DNA of 64,000 nt from Treponema sp. GTDB lineage: Bacteria > Spirochaetota > Spirochaetia > Treponematales > Breznakiellaceae. A model generated the notes under the pieces. It did not search any database. It was given only the letters and a program-made list of their open reading frames with translations, and was not told the DNA's origin. The stretch covers positions 1 through 64,000 of the forward strand of contig WRIV01000003.1 of the NCBI GenBank assembly GCA_009782555.1, read 5' to 3'. Every line of letters begins with the position of its first letter. The first letter of the stretch is position 1. The position numbers and the translations under genes were made by a program. Positions 45,100 to 54,393 of the stretch are shown piece by piece.

Positions 45100-45128
45100 A
45101 TTTTAATACGGCTGTAAAAGAAATACAA
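45100..45128 (-). promoter_or_regulatory. Promoter of the deoR-E2-E3-E1 operon
   Basis: On the minus strand: TTGTAT (45128-45123), a 17-base spacer, TAAAAT (45105-45100). Transcription would start near 45093, the edge of the repeat array, giving a leader of about 60 bases. Confidence 0.55.
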
Positions 45129-45134
45129 GTTGAA

Positions 45135-45162
45135 TTGCATTATTTTTTTTCCATGGTATACT
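45135..45162 (+). promoter_or_regulatory. Promoter of ackA
   Basis: TTGCAT (45135-45140), a 16-base spacer and TATACT (45157-45162), with TGG before the -10 as an extended element. The start near 45169 is 23 bases before the ATG, with aaggagc between. It diverges from the deoR promoter, so both may respond to the repeat-bound regulator. Confidence 0.55.
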
Positions 45163-45191
45163 CACAATAAACCAGAAAAAAGGAGCTCAAT

Positions 45192-46529
45192 ATGGTCATT
45201 TTGACGCTTAACTGTGGATCATCTTCTGCAAAATATCAGCTTTACGACTGGGATGCCAAGGATGTGCTGGCCGTGGGAGTGGTGGAAAAGGTTACCGTTG
45301 GGGGTTCTTTTATCACTCACAAAATAAAGGGCAAAGAAGAAATAACCATCAGCCACGACTGCCCCACCCATGTGAAGGCGGTGGATTTTATCATAAAAAC
45401 CCTGACCGATAAGGAAACGGGTTGTATCAGCGATATGTCGGTAATCGGCGCGGTAGGCCACAGGGTGGTTCATGGCGGAGACAAGTTTACCAAGAGCGTA
45501 ATCGTTGATGATGCGGCCATGGCTGCCTTCAATGAAATGAAGGACATGAGTCCCCTCCACAATCCCGCCAATATCATGGGGATCGAAGCGGCCAAAAAAG
45601 TTCTGCCCAAGGTTCCCCACTGCGCTGTCATGGATACCGCCTGGCACCAGACCATGCCTCCCGAATCGTTCCTCTACCCCGTACCCTATGAATGGTATGA
45701 AAAATATTCGGTCCGCCGTTACGGTTTCCACGGCACAAGTTTTCTCTATACCGCCAAACGGGCGGCGGCGCTGCTGGGAAAGGACCCCTTTAAAACAAAT
45801 TTGATCATCTGCCACCTGGGGAACGGCGCTTCGGTCAATGCCGTCAAAGACGGCTGCTCCTTCGATACTTCCATGGGAATCACTCCCCTGGAGGGGCTGG
45901 TCATGGGAACCCGTTCCGGCGATGTAGACCCCGCATTGCCCTTCTATATAATGCGGAAGACCGGCATGGATGCGGCGGAGATCGAAAGCGCCCTGAACAA
46001 AAAAAGCGGCCTCCTGGGGATCACCGGAGAATTTACCGATCGCCGGGATATTCAAAAGGCAAAGCTGGGCGGCGACAAGAAGGCCCTCCTGGCCCAGGAC
46101 ATGGAAGCCCACCGGGTAAAAAAATACATCGGCGCTTATCAGGCCGTACTGGGCAGGGTGGACGCTCTGGTCTTTACCGCCGGGGTGGGAGAATTTGCCT
46201 TTTTTATCCGGGAAAAAATTCTTAACGGCCTAGAAGGAATCGGCGTTGTCTACGATCCAAAGAAAAACGAAATGTCCCATACCCGGAATACCGAAACGAT
46301 TATCAGCAAACCGGAATCAAAGATTCCCGTTTACATCATCCCCACCGACGAAGAACTGGTAATGACCGAAGATGCCTACGCCCTGATGGCGGGAACCTAC
46401 GATGTTCACACCAGGTTTACCTATTCGTTCCAGAGCAGAGATTATGTAAACAAGGGCCGGGCGGAAGGCCTAAAGGGTGAGCTGGAAAAACATCCGGAGA
46501 TGAAAGAAATTATCGCTGTTCCTAAATGA
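45192..46529 (+). CDS. ackA: Acetate kinase
   Basis: A cytoplasmic kinase of 445 residues making ATP and acetate from acetyl phosphate. The numbering matches the Methanosarcina enzyme: Asn7 and Ser10/Ser12 in LNCGSSS, Arg91 in GHRVVHGG, His123 in SPLHNP, Asp148, His180 in FHGTS, His208 in CHLGNG and Arg241 in GTRSGD. The residue after FHGTS is Phe184 where a His is nearly universal; that His is thought to be structural. The C terminus is extended (about 40 residues past the usual end). It diverges from the acyl-CoA-forming complex, linking the two as an acetate-yielding energy route. Confidence 0.95.
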   Translation: MVILTLNCGSSSAKYQLYDWDAKDVLAVGVVEKVTVGGSFITHKIKGKEEITISHDCPTHVKAVDFIIKTLTDKETGCISDMSVIGAVGHRVVHGGDKFTKSVIVDDAAMAAFNEMKDMSPLHNPANIMGIEAAKKVLPKVPHCAVMDTAWHQTMPPESFLYPVPYEWYEKYSVRRYGFHGTSFLYTAKRAAALLGKDPFKTNLIICHLGNGASVNAVKDGCSFDTSMGITPLEGLVMGTRSGDVDPALPFYIMRKTGMDAAEIESALNKKSGLLGITGEFTDRRDIQKAKLGGDKKALLAQDMEAHRVKKYIGAYQAVLGRVDALVFTAGVGEFAFFIREKILNGLEGIGVVYDPKKNEMSHTRNTETIISKPESKIPVYIIPTDEELVMTEDAYALMAGTYDVHTRFTYSFQSRDYVNKGRAEGLKGELEKHPEMKEIIAVPK

Positions 46530-47560
46530 ATAGGCAGCCCGCACAATTACTCTGCATCGGCAACGCCATGATCGATGTGTATGCGGAGGTACCTGCGGAT
46601 TTCTATAAAAGATTCGAGTTAACTTCCCCGGCAGAACACGTCAGCGCCGAAGCAGCGGCGGCTATTCTGGCAGCATTACCGCCCGGAAAAATAATTACTT
46701 CCGGCGGCAGTGCGGCCAATACGGCAAAAATCGCCGCCTTGCTGGGAGTCCCCAGCGCCTTTGCCGGGGCTATTGGCTCCACAGACAACGGACCTGATCC
46801 TTTCGCTGCCCTCTTTAAAAAAGAACTGGACCGGGCGGGCGTTTCCCTGTATCTGGCCCGAAAAAAATTCCCCACCGGGGTATTCATCAGCCTAAGGACC
46901 AAAAATGCCGCCTATCCTTTTCAGCGTACTATTGCCGCGTCTCCCTCGGCCGCGCTGGAACTGGATGCGGAAGATATTGACGAAGCGATGTTTGCGGACA
47001 AAACCGCCAGGGTACTTATGCTGGATGGTTTTCTTTTGGGCAGAAAAAAACTCCTTCAGCGTATTCTGGAACTGGCGAAAAAATACCTCCTGGTTTTGGC
47101 TCTGGATCCGGGGGCACCCGGCATTGCAGCGGAACAGGCAAAATTAATTCACCGGGGAAACTCCCCTTTTTGGGACAAGAAACTCCATTCCGGCGCATTT
47201 CCCCTGCTTCTTTTCCTAAACGAAAAAGAAGCGGAAACTTTTGCACAAACGCTGGGTTCTGCCTGGAAAAGCATGTTCCTTGCCGCAAGCCGGAACGATT
47301 CTTTTCTTGCGGCGGTAAAACTGGCAGAACGGGGGGCGGCAGTTTTTTCCGGCGGCAGGCATTACCGGGCGCCGGCAGAACCGGTGGAAGCAGCGGAAAG
47401 TACCGGCGCGGGCGACGCCTTTGCCGCAGGTTTTCTGACCGCATGGATCCGGGGCGAAGGGCCGGAACAGTGCGGCCTGGAAGGGAATACAGCGGCGGCG
47501 CTGGTACTACAAGCCCCCGGAACCAGCATAGAAACACCGCCCGCCGGATACCGGTTATAA
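46526..47560 (+). CDS. PfkB-family carbohydrate/nucleoside kinase
   Basis: A 344-residue ribokinase-fold kinase. N-terminal [14 protein letters not shown] and [25 protein letters not shown] form the substrate side. The anion hole and catalytic Asp are in [13 protein letters not shown] near 295. The GGSAANTA pattern resembles adenosine/2-keto-3-deoxygluconate-type kinases, but the substrate is unknown. It overlaps ackA by four bases (ATGA), so it is cotranslated with it. Confidence 0.88.
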   Translation: MNRQPAQLLCIGNAMIDVYAEVPADFYKRFELTSPAEHVSAEAAAAILAALPPGKIITSGGSAANTAKIAALLGVPSAFAGAIGSTDNGPDPFAALFKKELDRAGVSLYLARKKFPTGVFISLRTKNAAYPFQRTIAASPSAALELDAEDIDEAMFADKTARVLMLDGFLLGRKKLLQRILELAKKYLLVLALDPGAPGIAAEQAKLIHRGNSPFWDKKLHSGAFPLLLFLNEKEAETFAQTLGSAWKSMFLAASRNDSFLAAVKLAERGAAVFSGGRHYRAPAEPVEAAESTGAGDAFAAGFLTAWIRGEGPEQCGLEGNTAAALVLQAPGTSIETPPAGYRL

Positions 47561-47681
47561 GGAAAAAATTCCCGCGGAGTTTCGCTCACAAAACTCCCAA
47601 GAATTAGTAAATATATTTTGGTGATCATTTTAAATTTTACTTTTTATTTCGTTGTAATATAAGGATTATAAAAAGCTGTTA

Positions 47682-47753
47682 CATCTCCTAGGGGAGTCGA
47701 ACCCCTGTTGTCGGGATGAAAACCCGATGTCCTAACCACTAGACGAAGGAGAC
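47682..47753 (-). tRNA. tRNA-Glu (anticodon UUC)
   Basis: A 72-base cloverleaf on the minus strand. It begins GTCTCCTTCGTCTAGTGG, very close to E. coli tRNA-Glu. The anticodon loop TTTTCAT lies between an ATCGGG/CCCGA stem, and the T arm reads aggggttcgactcccct. The acceptor pairs fully, with G1-U72 at the end. CCA is not encoded. It is the substrate of GltX encoded at 24.8 kb. Confidence 0.95.
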
Positions 47754-47767
47754 CCGTATAGGCATTG

Positions 47768-47796
47768 AATTTACAAAAATCCGGTTGTTTGGTCAA
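47768..47796 (-). promoter_or_regulatory. Promoter of tRNA-Glu
   Basis: On the minus strand: TTGACC (47796-47791), a 17-base spacer, TAAATT (47773-47768). The start is a few bases before the tRNA 5' end. It lies directly after the terminator of the outer-membrane protein gene. Confidence 0.55.
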
Positions 47797-47805
47797 GGAC
47801 AGAAA

Positions 47806-47838
47806 AAAGAAAAAACCGGTCCTTTGACCGGTTTTTTC
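47806..47838 (-). terminator. Terminator of the outer-membrane protein gene
   Basis: An 11-base perfect inverted repeat (47811-47821 and 47826-47836, core accggtc/gaccggt) has a four-base loop. On the minus strand the stem is followed by TTTTTTCTTTTTT. It separates the protein gene from tRNA-Glu. T-runs on both strands would allow bidirectional action. Confidence 0.85.
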
Positions 47839-47857
47839 TGGTGTTATACAGCGAAGT

Positions 47858-48592
47858 CTAGAATTTGATACCGAGGCCGATGGAAGGCTTAATCGTCCAG
47901 GCGATGGCCAATTCGGTATGGGTTTCCTTTACTTCAGTTGCACCATCATAATGCCATATCTGGTGCCAGCGGAACAGATCGATGGCCACATTGGTCCGGC
48001 TAAAGATATAGATGCTGTCGTTAAAGTGGAACTGAATTCCCAGATAGGCACCGGGGCCCAACTGAAGGTCCCGAATCTTAATCCATGTATCCGCACCAGT
48101 AATACCACCAGGTGTAGTGCCGGTATAATCCCAATGGTCGGAACTCCAGTAGGACATATGGGCACCTATGGCCAGGGGTATCCGGAGGAAATTGCCGTTA
48201 TAAAGGAAAAACACCGGCCCCAAAAGGACATTGGCCCCAAAAAGGCTGGTGGAATAGGAATCAGTGCCGGTATGACCCATGACATCGGCGCCATAGAAAA
48301 AGTCCGTATCCAGGGTAAGGCCGAATTTCTTGTTAAAGTTAAAAAGCAGGGCCAGGCCGATGGCGGTATTGGAAGTTACGGTCCTGTCCGTGTCAATCTC
48401 AGCATCCTGGAAAAATTTATGATCAATGGGGCTGTTGGTCCAGTGAACCGGAAAACCCGCGCTGACTTCAACATCCAGTAATTCTACTTCCCGGGGCTTT
48501 TTTTCCCGTGCCGGGGTCCCTGCTTCTTCATCCTGGGCAAAACACAGGCCGGCAATGAGGATCAATGCCGCCAATAAAAACAGTTTTTTCAT
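47858..48592 (-). CDS. Predicted outer-membrane beta-barrel protein
   Basis: A 244-residue secreted protein. The signal peptide is about 1-19 (LIAGLCFAQ). A charged stretch follows (EEAGTPAREKKPREVE), then alternating hydrophobic/polar strands with aromatic ends (GLALLFNFNKKFGLTLDTDFFYG, LGIQFHFNDSIYIFS). It ends in GLGIKF, a terminal Phe as in many outer-membrane barrels. About eight strands seem possible. It resembles small treponemal surface proteins but I recognise no named family. It has its own promoter and a strong terminator. Confidence 0.7.
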   Translation of the reverse strand: MKKLFLLAALILIAGLCFAQDEEAGTPAREKKPREVELLDVEVSAGFPVHWTNSPIDHKFFQDAEIDTDRTVTSNTAIGLALLFNFNKKFGLTLDTDFFYGADVMGHTGTDSYSTSLFGANVLLGPVFFLYNGNFLRIPLAIGAHMSYWSSDHWDYTGTTPGGITGADTWIKIRDLQLGPGAYLGIQFHFNDSIYIFSRTNVAIDLFRWHQIWHYDGATEVKETHTELAIAWTIKPSIGLGIKF

Positions 48593-48673
48593 CGTCGTTC
48601 TCCTTTCAAAAATTGTAGTTATATAGGGTATATGAGCGATTCAGCCATGGACCCTTCATATACTTGTTTCTAT

Positions 48674-48701
48674 ATTCTATCACGAAGCATGGCAATGTCA
48701 A
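48674..48701 (-). promoter_or_regulatory. Promoter of the outer-membrane protein gene
   Basis: On the minus strand: consensus TTGACA (48701-48696), a 16-base spacer, TAGAAT (48679-48674). The leader is about 75 bases and ends with aaaggag before the ATG. Confidence 0.55.
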
Positions 48702-48759
48702 GTAGGTAAACCATTTTTGAGCTTTTCCAGAGCGGCCCGCGTTTTTTAAGAAATCCCTA

Positions 48760-49989
48760 TTAACCCAGCATTTTTAGCTTATCCTGTAGCAAGGTCCGGA
48801 ACCGGAGGGCGCTGCTGGAGTCCGGGTCCAGAGTCAGGGCCGCTTCGCAGTCCGCCAGAGCGGCGGGATAATCTTCCAGGTGATAATAAGCCTGCCCCCG
48901 GCGGTACAGGGTAAATTGCTGGTAGGGGTTGATCTTCAGGGATAGGGAAAAGTCATCTATGGCCCCCTGGTATTGCCGAAGTACCGATTTTACCACTCCC
49001 CGGTAATAGGCGGATTTATAGGATTTTTGATCCATCTGCAGGGATCTGCCAAAATCCTCTATGGCCTCGGCATAGCGGGATTGGGCAAAATAGGCCATAC
49101 CTCGGTGCTTGTAAATCATGGTACAGATTTTCGGGTCAGTTTTTAACTCCAGAATCCGGGTATAATAGGCGATGGCTTCGTAAAAACGGTTTCTGTTGTG
49201 GGCAGACAGGGCGCTAAGGAGCAGATCGTCCACCGTGGCCTGTTCATCCACAAAGGACTCTGTTTCCTCCTGGTAAGCCTTTTCCCCGTCCCGTTCCTCG
49301 CAAAAAAGGAGCCCGTCGGTGGCTTCTTCGATTTTCCGGTAGAACGAATCCCGGCGCTTTCCCAGTTCGCCGTTAAGCTGCCGCTGGTAGGCTCTGATTT
49401 CCTGAAAAATATTGTCCGCCAGGGAAAGACTGGCGTTCACCGCCGCCAGACGGCGCTTCATGGGGTCGTCAAAGGGGGTAAATTCCGCCTTGTAGACCAG
49501 TTCATGTTCCACTTCTGCCCAGGCATCCTGCAAAATCGTTCGTATCTGCACTTCCACCGCATTTGTGCCGCAGTCTCCCCATTTTGCGGTTAATTCCGCA
49601 GGAATTTCGATTAACAGGTGGACCGATTCATAACCGAATTCCTTAAAACTAAAGTGGGCCCCCTTCCGGTCCAGTTCAATTACGGAAAAATGCTCTTTAA
49701 TAAGTTTTTCCACCGCCAGTTGATCTTCCAAAAAAGGACAAATTACCCGCAGGGCGATTATATCGGTAATCAGCGGTTCCGTGCCGGGGGTTTCTTTTAG
49801 GAGTTTCAGATACTTTTTGTAATAACTGTCAAATTCCTTAGCCCGGCCCTTTACCGTGGGCCGGGTAGTAAGGGTATGAACCGCATTTTCCATAAGATCG
49901 ATTAATTCTTTTGTAATATGCTCCCGGGCTTTTTCGGCCTTTCTATAGCGGGAATGGAACTGGGTCCGCGAAAGCAGTTCAAAATTCAT
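48760..49989 (-). CDS. RelA/SpoT synthetase domain fused to TPRs
   Basis: A 409-residue cytoplasmic protein. Residues about 40-190 are a (p)ppGpp synthetase-type domain: KGRAKEFDSYYKK, ITDIIALRVICPF with Asp76, FGYESVHLL (Tyr120, Ser122, His124), EVQIRT (Glu146, Gln148, Arg150), and DAWAEVEHELVYK. The hydrolase domain, TGS and ACT are missing, as in small alarmone synthetases. The usual Gly of the D-x-x-G-R segment is Ala79. Residues about 255-400 are four TPRs. The C-terminal TPRs suggest control by protein binding. It follows flaA after a terminator. Confidence 0.85.
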   Translation of the reverse strand: MNFELLSRTQFHSRYRKAEKAREHITKELIDLMENAVHTLTTRPTVKGRAKEFDSYYKKYLKLLKETPGTEPLITDIIALRVICPFLEDQLAVEKLIKEHFSVIELDRKGAHFSFKEFGYESVHLLIEIPAELTAKWGDCGTNAVEVQIRTILQDAWAEVEHELVYKAEFTPFDDPMKRRLAAVNASLSLADNIFQEIRAYQRQLNGELGKRRDSFYRKIEEATDGLLFCEERDGEKAYQEETESFVDEQATVDDLLLSALSAHNRNRFYEAIAYYTRILELKTDPKICTMIYKHRGMAYFAQSRYAEAIEDFGRSLQMDQKSYKSAYYRGVVKSVLRQYQGAIDDFSLSLKINPYQQFTLYRRGQAYYHLEDYPAALADCEAALTLDPDSSSALRFRTLLQDKLKMLG

Positions 49990-50013
49990 GGCTTTCCAAT
50001 CCTGGCATGGATT

Positions 50014-50050
50014 AAAAAAAAGCTGCCTGAGTGTTTCAGACAGCTTTTTT
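50014..50050 (-). terminator. Terminator of flaA
   Basis: On the minus strand the stem reads aaaaaagctg-t-ctga/tcag-g-cagctttttt with a five-base loop and one mismatched pair, followed by a run of T. It lies 17 bases after the flaA stop and 25 before the RelA/SpoT-TPR start. Confidence 0.8.
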
Positions 50051-50066
50051 ACCAGTTAAATCAATC

Positions 50067-51122
50067 CTATTCGTTCTTGGGAGAGGGGGAAAAACCGGAT
50101 TCGGTAGCCTGTTTCTGTTGCTCCAGGTACCGGAGTATCTGCATTTGTCCAAAACGGCTCATTTCCCACTGTTTCTTCTTTTCTTCCCGGGTCTGTATAA
50201 TGTGCCACAGACCTTCGTCGTCGATATCCGGGTCGGTATCCAGTCTTGCCTTGTCGTAGATAATTTTAACATCCCGGAAATAGGTAATAAAATCTCCGCC
50301 ATCTTTGTCTGCATCCCGCTTAATCAGGAAGCCTCCAAACTTAATAAAGGGCGTATCGGTGGGATACAGCGGCACAAGCTTAAGTTCCCGGTTCCGTACT
50401 TCCGTTACATAGGCGGGGTTATTCCATACCAATTCGGCCCAGCCATCAAAGTTAAGGTAGTCTACCATGTACATTTTTTCGTTTCCCTGGTTGTCGATAA
50501 GGATTATCCAAAGGGAATGGGGAAACTGGAGGCCGTACACATTGACTGCCACTGATTTAATAGTACCAACATTCTTGATAACCCCTAAGCCATACATAGG
50601 TTTATCGCCGCCGTCTTCGAACGGTCCTTCAAAACGGGAAGCGGCCATTACATTGGTGGTGGTGGCGGTAATATTCCCCTCATCATCAATATCGCCGGGG
50701 GGTTCAAAGGCGGGAATCTCAAAGGGAGGCCTGATGAACGCATTGGAATTCCATGGCTCAGTGGGAAAGTTAATCCGTACACCCAAAACAGTACCGTACT
50801 GCTTGGACTGCGCTTCGTCTGCATAGGTAAGAACCTCGCGATTCACCGTTCTGGCGGAAGAATTAAGCCGGACAGTCCAGTTCCGAATAGCCAAAGAGGT
50901 CTTCATTACCCTTTTTTGTTCATCGGTAAAGCTGGCTCCCGCCACGGCGCCATAATCCATAACAGTTGCCCGGTTTTGGGTCATTTGCTGTTCCTGCCCA
51001 TCCCCAGTAACAGCCGGAATAATATCCGCCTCGAGTTTGGTAAAGTCAATTAAAATACCTTCCTCCGCAAATAACCCTACAGCCATCAGCATGACGGCCA
51101 AAAGAATGAATATCCGTTTCAT
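50067..51122 (-). CDS. flaA: Flagellar filament outer-layer (sheath) protein FlaA
   Basis: A 351-residue exported protein forming the sheath of spirochaete periplasmic flagella. The signal peptide is about 1-19 (MAVGLFAEE). Hallmarks are LIDFTKLEADI, RNWTVRLNSSART, GTVLGVRINFPTEPWNSNAFIRPPFEIPAF and NVYGLQFPHSLWIILIDNQG. Length matches T. pallidum FlaA1 (about 350). It has a strong promoter, aaaggag and a terminator, so it is highly expressed by itself. The upstream GerMN and amidase genes are in the order I recall from T. pallidum TP0247-TP0249. Confidence 0.93.
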   Translation of the reverse strand: MKRIFILLAVMLMAVGLFAEEGILIDFTKLEADIIPAVTGDGQEQQMTQNRATVMDYGAVAGASFTDEQKRVMKTSLAIRNWTVRLNSSARTVNREVLTYADEAQSKQYGTVLGVRINFPTEPWNSNAFIRPPFEIPAFEPPGDIDDEGNITATTTNVMAASRFEGPFEDGGDKPMYGLGVIKNVGTIKSVAVNVYGLQFPHSLWIILIDNQGNEKMYMVDYLNFDGWAELVWNNPAYVTEVRNRELKLVPLYPTDTPFIKFGGFLIKRDADKDGGDFITYFRDVKIIYDKARLDTDPDIDDEGLWHIIQTREEKKKQWEMSRFGQMQILRYLEQQKQATESGFSPSPKNE

Positions 51123-51168
51123 TCACAGCTCCTTTACATAACCAATTATAAAGATTGAGATATATGCG

Positions 51169-51197
51169 ATCATATATACTCCAATATAGTTTGTCAA
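51169..51197 (-). promoter_or_regulatory. Strong promoter of flaA
   Basis: On the minus strand: consensus TTGACA (51197-51192), a 17-base spacer, TATGAT (51174-51169). This is a sigma-70-type, not sigma-28-type, element. The leader is about 40 bases. Confidence 0.7.
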
Positions 51198-51238
51198 TAG
51201 CTTATCGGCAGTTTTTGCTATTTTGCCCTAAAGATTTT

Positions 51239-51688
51239 TTAAAATTCGCCGAAAAAAACTTCGTTTCCGCCGGCAAAGAGCTTTACCTCCGAAACCGCCC
51301 CAAAATTCCGCCGGATCCCCCGGTTCAGGGCTGAAAACCCTTCTAAAAGGGACACACCCCCCGGTACAGGAATAACAGCATCCCGGGAAAAGTTGGCATA
51401 GACCGTTCCATTCCGGAACATAAAGGAATGAAGTTTGGTTCCCCTGGTCAGAAGGGGAGCAAATCCCACCGAAACGGGGCCCAGGATCAACTCTTCCACA
51501 TAAGCCTTAATATCTTCCTCCAAAGAAGTGGTTTTGTGAACCAGCCGGTCCTCTACTACCGGACGATGGCTGTTAAAAGTGAAAAATTCAAAGGTCCGCC
51601 GGGAAAGGCCGGATCGGCCCATCTCGACAAAGGCAAGAACCGTAATAGCCGCAAGATATGCCAAACGGCGAATTTGCTTAAAAGGCAT
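51239..51688 (-). CDS. GerMN-domain exported protein
   Basis: A 149-residue protein with an N-terminal hydrophobic segment (about 8-22) as signal or anchor. The GerMN domain (about 55-148) shows IKAYVEELILGPVSVGFAPLL split by RGTKLHSFMFRNGTVYANFS. In Firmicutes the domain is in spore germination proteins; in other bacteria it is linked to cell-wall amidases. It lies 16 bases after the amidase gene, which supports a shared peptidoglycan role. Confidence 0.8.
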   Translation of the reverse strand: MPFKQIRRLAYLAAITVLAFVEMGRSGLSRRTFEFFTFNSHRPVVEDRLVHKTTSLEEDIKAYVEELILGPVSVGFAPLLTRGTKLHSFMFRNGTVYANFSRDAVIPVPGGVSLLEGFSALNRGIRRNFGAVSEVKLFAGGNEVFFGEF

Positions 51689-51703
51689 CGTGGATCCCCT
51701 GTT

Positions 51704-52792
51704 TTACCGGCCCAAAGAGGCTGTATATCCCCCGGATTGCTCAAATTCGGTTACAAACTTGGCGATCCCTTTATATAATGCCTCGGAATAAAGTTTCAAG
51801 TACCGTTCATCCGCCATAAGCTGGGCATCCTGAAGATTGGATACAAAGCCCAGTTCCACCAAAATGGCGGGCATCCGGGCATTTCGGACCACATACCAGT
51901 TTTCCGCCTTGAGCCCCCGGGAGGGGATCCGATCCCCCAGGCTTTCCCTAAGGTTATCAAGGATAAACCGACCCATTCGGGTACTTTCGGAAAAAAATTC
52001 AGCCTCGAGCATCTTGTTCAAAATGTGGGCGACTTCGGCGTTTTCCGCCTGTTTATCCCGATCTATAAGTTCCCGTTGAGTTTCCGGGGGCAGATACCAA
52101 ACCTCGTAGCCTCTGGCGCTCTTATTAAGGGAAGCATTGGCATGGATAGAAACATAAATGATCGCCTCGTTGTCCTTTAGGGGTACCGTATTGGCAACAT
52201 TTACCCGGTCCTCCAGGCTGGGATAGGTATCTCCAGTCCTGGTCAGGAGGATTTTTTTTTCCGGATATGCGGAATTAAGGAGGACCGCCAGTTTTTTGGA
52301 TACCGACAAGACGATGTCTTTTTCCACCGATTTAAATGTCTTTCCCCCCACCGTATGGGTTCCCACCGCCCCGGGGTCTCTGCCTCCATGACCGGGATCG
52401 ATGATAATCGCCGCAATCCGAAGACGATCATCGCTAGGAGGGGGAGAAGAAGGAGGAAGACCGGGAGAAACCGGGGGAAATGCCCTTTTTGCCGCCGCCA
52501 CAAAGGCTTCGGGAAAGCAAAGGACCCCCTTATCAAGGTAGGGCAAGGGCAGGGTCAGGATTTCCCGGCTGTTTAGAAGAATCGTCCCATTCTCGCCGGG
52601 AAGGCCGGAATAAAATTTAAGCCGATGATCCCCCCGGTTCAGGGTGCCGGAAGCAAACAAGGGATCCCAACTTAGGACAACCCCCAGTTCTTTTAGGGTT
52701 TCGTCCAGAGAAAAGATCTTTCCTCCCTGGGCCCGGGCCTGAAACAGGGGAAAAACCGCCAATACCGCCAGTATCAGGATGAATTTCTTCAT
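51704..52792 (-). CDS. N-acetylmuramoyl-L-alanine amidase (Amidase_3)
   Basis: A 362-residue secreted zinc amidase cutting peptide stems from peptidoglycan. The signal peptide is about 1-21. The N-terminal region (25-100) looks like an AMIN/copper-amine-oxidase-like binding part, then a Pro-rich linker (PVSPGLPPSSPPPSD). The catalytic domain (about 125-355) has IIDPGHGGRDPGAVG, VEKDIVLSVSKKLA, LLTRTGD, VSIHANAS and the Glu in ILVELGFVSN. It overlaps the ATP-grasp gene by four bases, so cell-wall cutting is coupled to the sugar cluster. Confidence 0.93.
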   Translation of the reverse strand: MKKFILILAVLAVFPLFQARAQGGKIFSLDETLKELGVVLSWDPLFASGTLNRGDHRLKFYSGLPGENGTILLNSREILTLPLPYLDKGVLCFPEAFVAAAKRAFPPVSPGLPPSSPPPSDDRLRIAAIIIDPGHGGRDPGAVGTHTVGGKTFKSVEKDIVLSVSKKLAVLLNSAYPEKKILLTRTGDTYPSLEDRVNVANTVPLKDNEAIIYVSIHANASLNKSARGYEVWYLPPETQRELIDRDKQAENAEVAHILNKMLEAEFFSESTRMGRFILDNLRESLGDRIPSRGLKAENWYVVRNARMPAILVELGFVSNLQDAQLMADERYLKLYSEALYKGIAKFVTEFEQSGGYTASLGR

Positions 52793-54393
52793 GGCGCTCT
52801 CCGGCTCGGCGGATTACCGGCGGCAGCCAGGCAATCAAGATAGTATACCGCTCCCTGGTACCCTCCCCGGATCAGGGCGGTCCAGAATTCCCGGCCCAAA
52901 CCGGGACCAGATCGCTCCCGCAGTTCCAGGCCGGAAATTTTTCGTACCGCCTCCAGGGTTTCTTTGGGAGTCCGGCCCAAATAATCCCGTAAATCCGACC
53001 CGATAAAGGCAGGAAAGGGAATAATAGCATAAGTGTCAACGGCTATTTGTCCGGGGGCAGGAGCCGGATCGATTTGGGCAAGCTGTTCAAGTTGAGCCTC
53101 GTCTAATCTATAGGCCGGCGGCGGAAAAAACAGGCTCCCCTCCGTTACGCTGATGGGACCCGCCAAAAATGCGCCGGTTTCTGTATTCGGGGCTTCCAGC
53201 CGGATAAGTACGGACCGGGCGGCTCTTTCCGCCGCTTCTACCGCCTCCACCCGGTCCGGCGCGGCGGAAATAACATTTCCCGCCTTGGAAACATTATTTT
53301 CCGGGAAGGAAATCCGTCTGCCCGGGAAGGAACGGAAAAAAAGGTCCTTAACGCGGGGAATTTTCCCGGCATCGTCCGTTCCCTGGATAGACCGGACAAT
53401 GCCGGGGATGGAAATAAAGGCCCGCTCAGCGCTGGTCCAGTCCCGGACCGGCACAAGCCCTTCCGGTTCACGGTCCAGGGCAGCGCAGATCGCCCCCCGG
53501 GCAGGATCCGCCCCAGACGCATAGGGGTAGGTCCAGCCGGACATATACCCTCCGGAAAGCCGGGCGGCAATCTCCCCTATCATGGGACCCCTAGCAGTCA
53601 GCTTGATGTCCCCCTTGGCGGCGCCGTTATCGATTCCCAGGGCCCGAATGCCCCGGATAAACACATCGAGAAGAGCCTCCTTGACACCGGAAGAAACAGC
53701 GGCGGGCATGGTATGGCCCATTTCAATAAAGTAGGGAGGAAAAAAGATATGCCGGTCCGCCAGGCCGCAGATCGTTACGTTCCCCTGATAAATTACGGCA
53801 TCCACGGAAAATTCCGGCCCTTCCATGTATTCTTCTGCAATTACCCGGCCGGCACGGGAAAACTCCAGGGCCGTTTGTACCGCCTCCCGGAGTTCCGAAA
53901 TTTCGTCCACCCGGCGGCAGCCCCGGGCGCCCATATTGTCCACGGGTTTGACCACCGCGGGAAAAGGAAAGGGCAGACTGGCGGCCTCCGCTGTTTCGGC
54001 GGTGAAAACCGTAAAAGCTGGAGAAGGAAGGTTCATTTCCTTAAAACGGTTTCTCATCCTTTCCTTGTCCGAAGCGTCCAGGGCAGTTTCATAGCGAATT
54101 CCCGGAAGATCGAGTTTTTCTGCAATCCAGGCGGCGGAGGCGGAAAAATCGGTCCCCGCCGTCATAACGCCATGAAGCCCCCCTTCCGCCTTAAGAGTTC
54201 GGGCAAATTCTTCTATACTGTGAATATCTTTTAGATCAATCGGCTCAAAGCGGTCCGCTTCTAAGGCCTCCGGTGCAGCGGGATCGCCGTCTATTACCGC
54301 CGTTTCCAGTCCCATGGCTTTGGCACACCGTATGGCCGGACCCTGCATTACCCCAGCGCCAAGGATCAGGATCCGCTTTTTCTGCTCACCCAT
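52789..54393 (-). CDS. ATP-grasp ligase of the sugar cluster
   Basis: A 534-residue cytoplasmic enzyme. The N-terminal pre-ATP-grasp domain has ILILGAGVMQGPAIRCAKAMG. The ATP-grasp part (about 110-310) has FPAVVKPVDNMGARGC, VIAEEYMEGPEFSVD and metal-site GEIAARLSGGYMSG. The PurK/CarB-like pattern suggests it joins a carboxylate to an amine or similar group. The start at 54393 is taken because aaggg lies nine bases before it, whereas it touches the ATG at 54402. Overlaps: eight bases with the upstream gene and four with the amidase. Confidence 0.8.
   Translation of the reverse strand: MGEQKKRILILGAGVMQGPAIRCAKAMGLETAVIDGDPAAPEALEADRFEPIDLKDIHSIEEFARTLKAEGGLHGVMTAGTDFSASAAWIAEKLDLPGIRYETALDASDKERMRNRFKEMNLPSPAFTVFTAETAEAASLPFPFPAVVKPVDNMGARGCRRVDEISELREAVQTALEFSRAGRVIAEEYMEGPEFSVDAVIYQGNVTICGLADRHIFFPPYFIEMGHTMPAAVSSGVKEALLDVFIRGIRALGIDNGAAKGDIKLTARGPMIGEIAARLSGGYMSGWTYPYASGADPARGAICAALDREPEGLVPVRDWTSAERAFISIPGIVRSIQGTDDAGKIPRVKDLFFRSFPGRRISFPENNVSKAGNVISAAPDRVEAVEAAERAARSVLIRLEAPNTETGAFLAGPISVTEGSLFFPPPAYRLDEAQLEQLAQIDPAPAPGQIAVDTYAIIPFPAFIGSDLRDYLGRTPKETLEAVRKISGLELRERSGPGLGREFWTALIRGGYQGAVYYLDCLAAAGNPPSRRAP

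Noticed and set aside
45219-46112. 297-residue open frame opposite ackA
   Set aside because: Antisense to a gene with all acetate-kinase motifs; no recognisable domain.
47576-47597. Hairpin ggagttt/aaactcc after the PfkB gene as a terminator
   Set aside because: No T-run follows; the seven-base stem may be chance.
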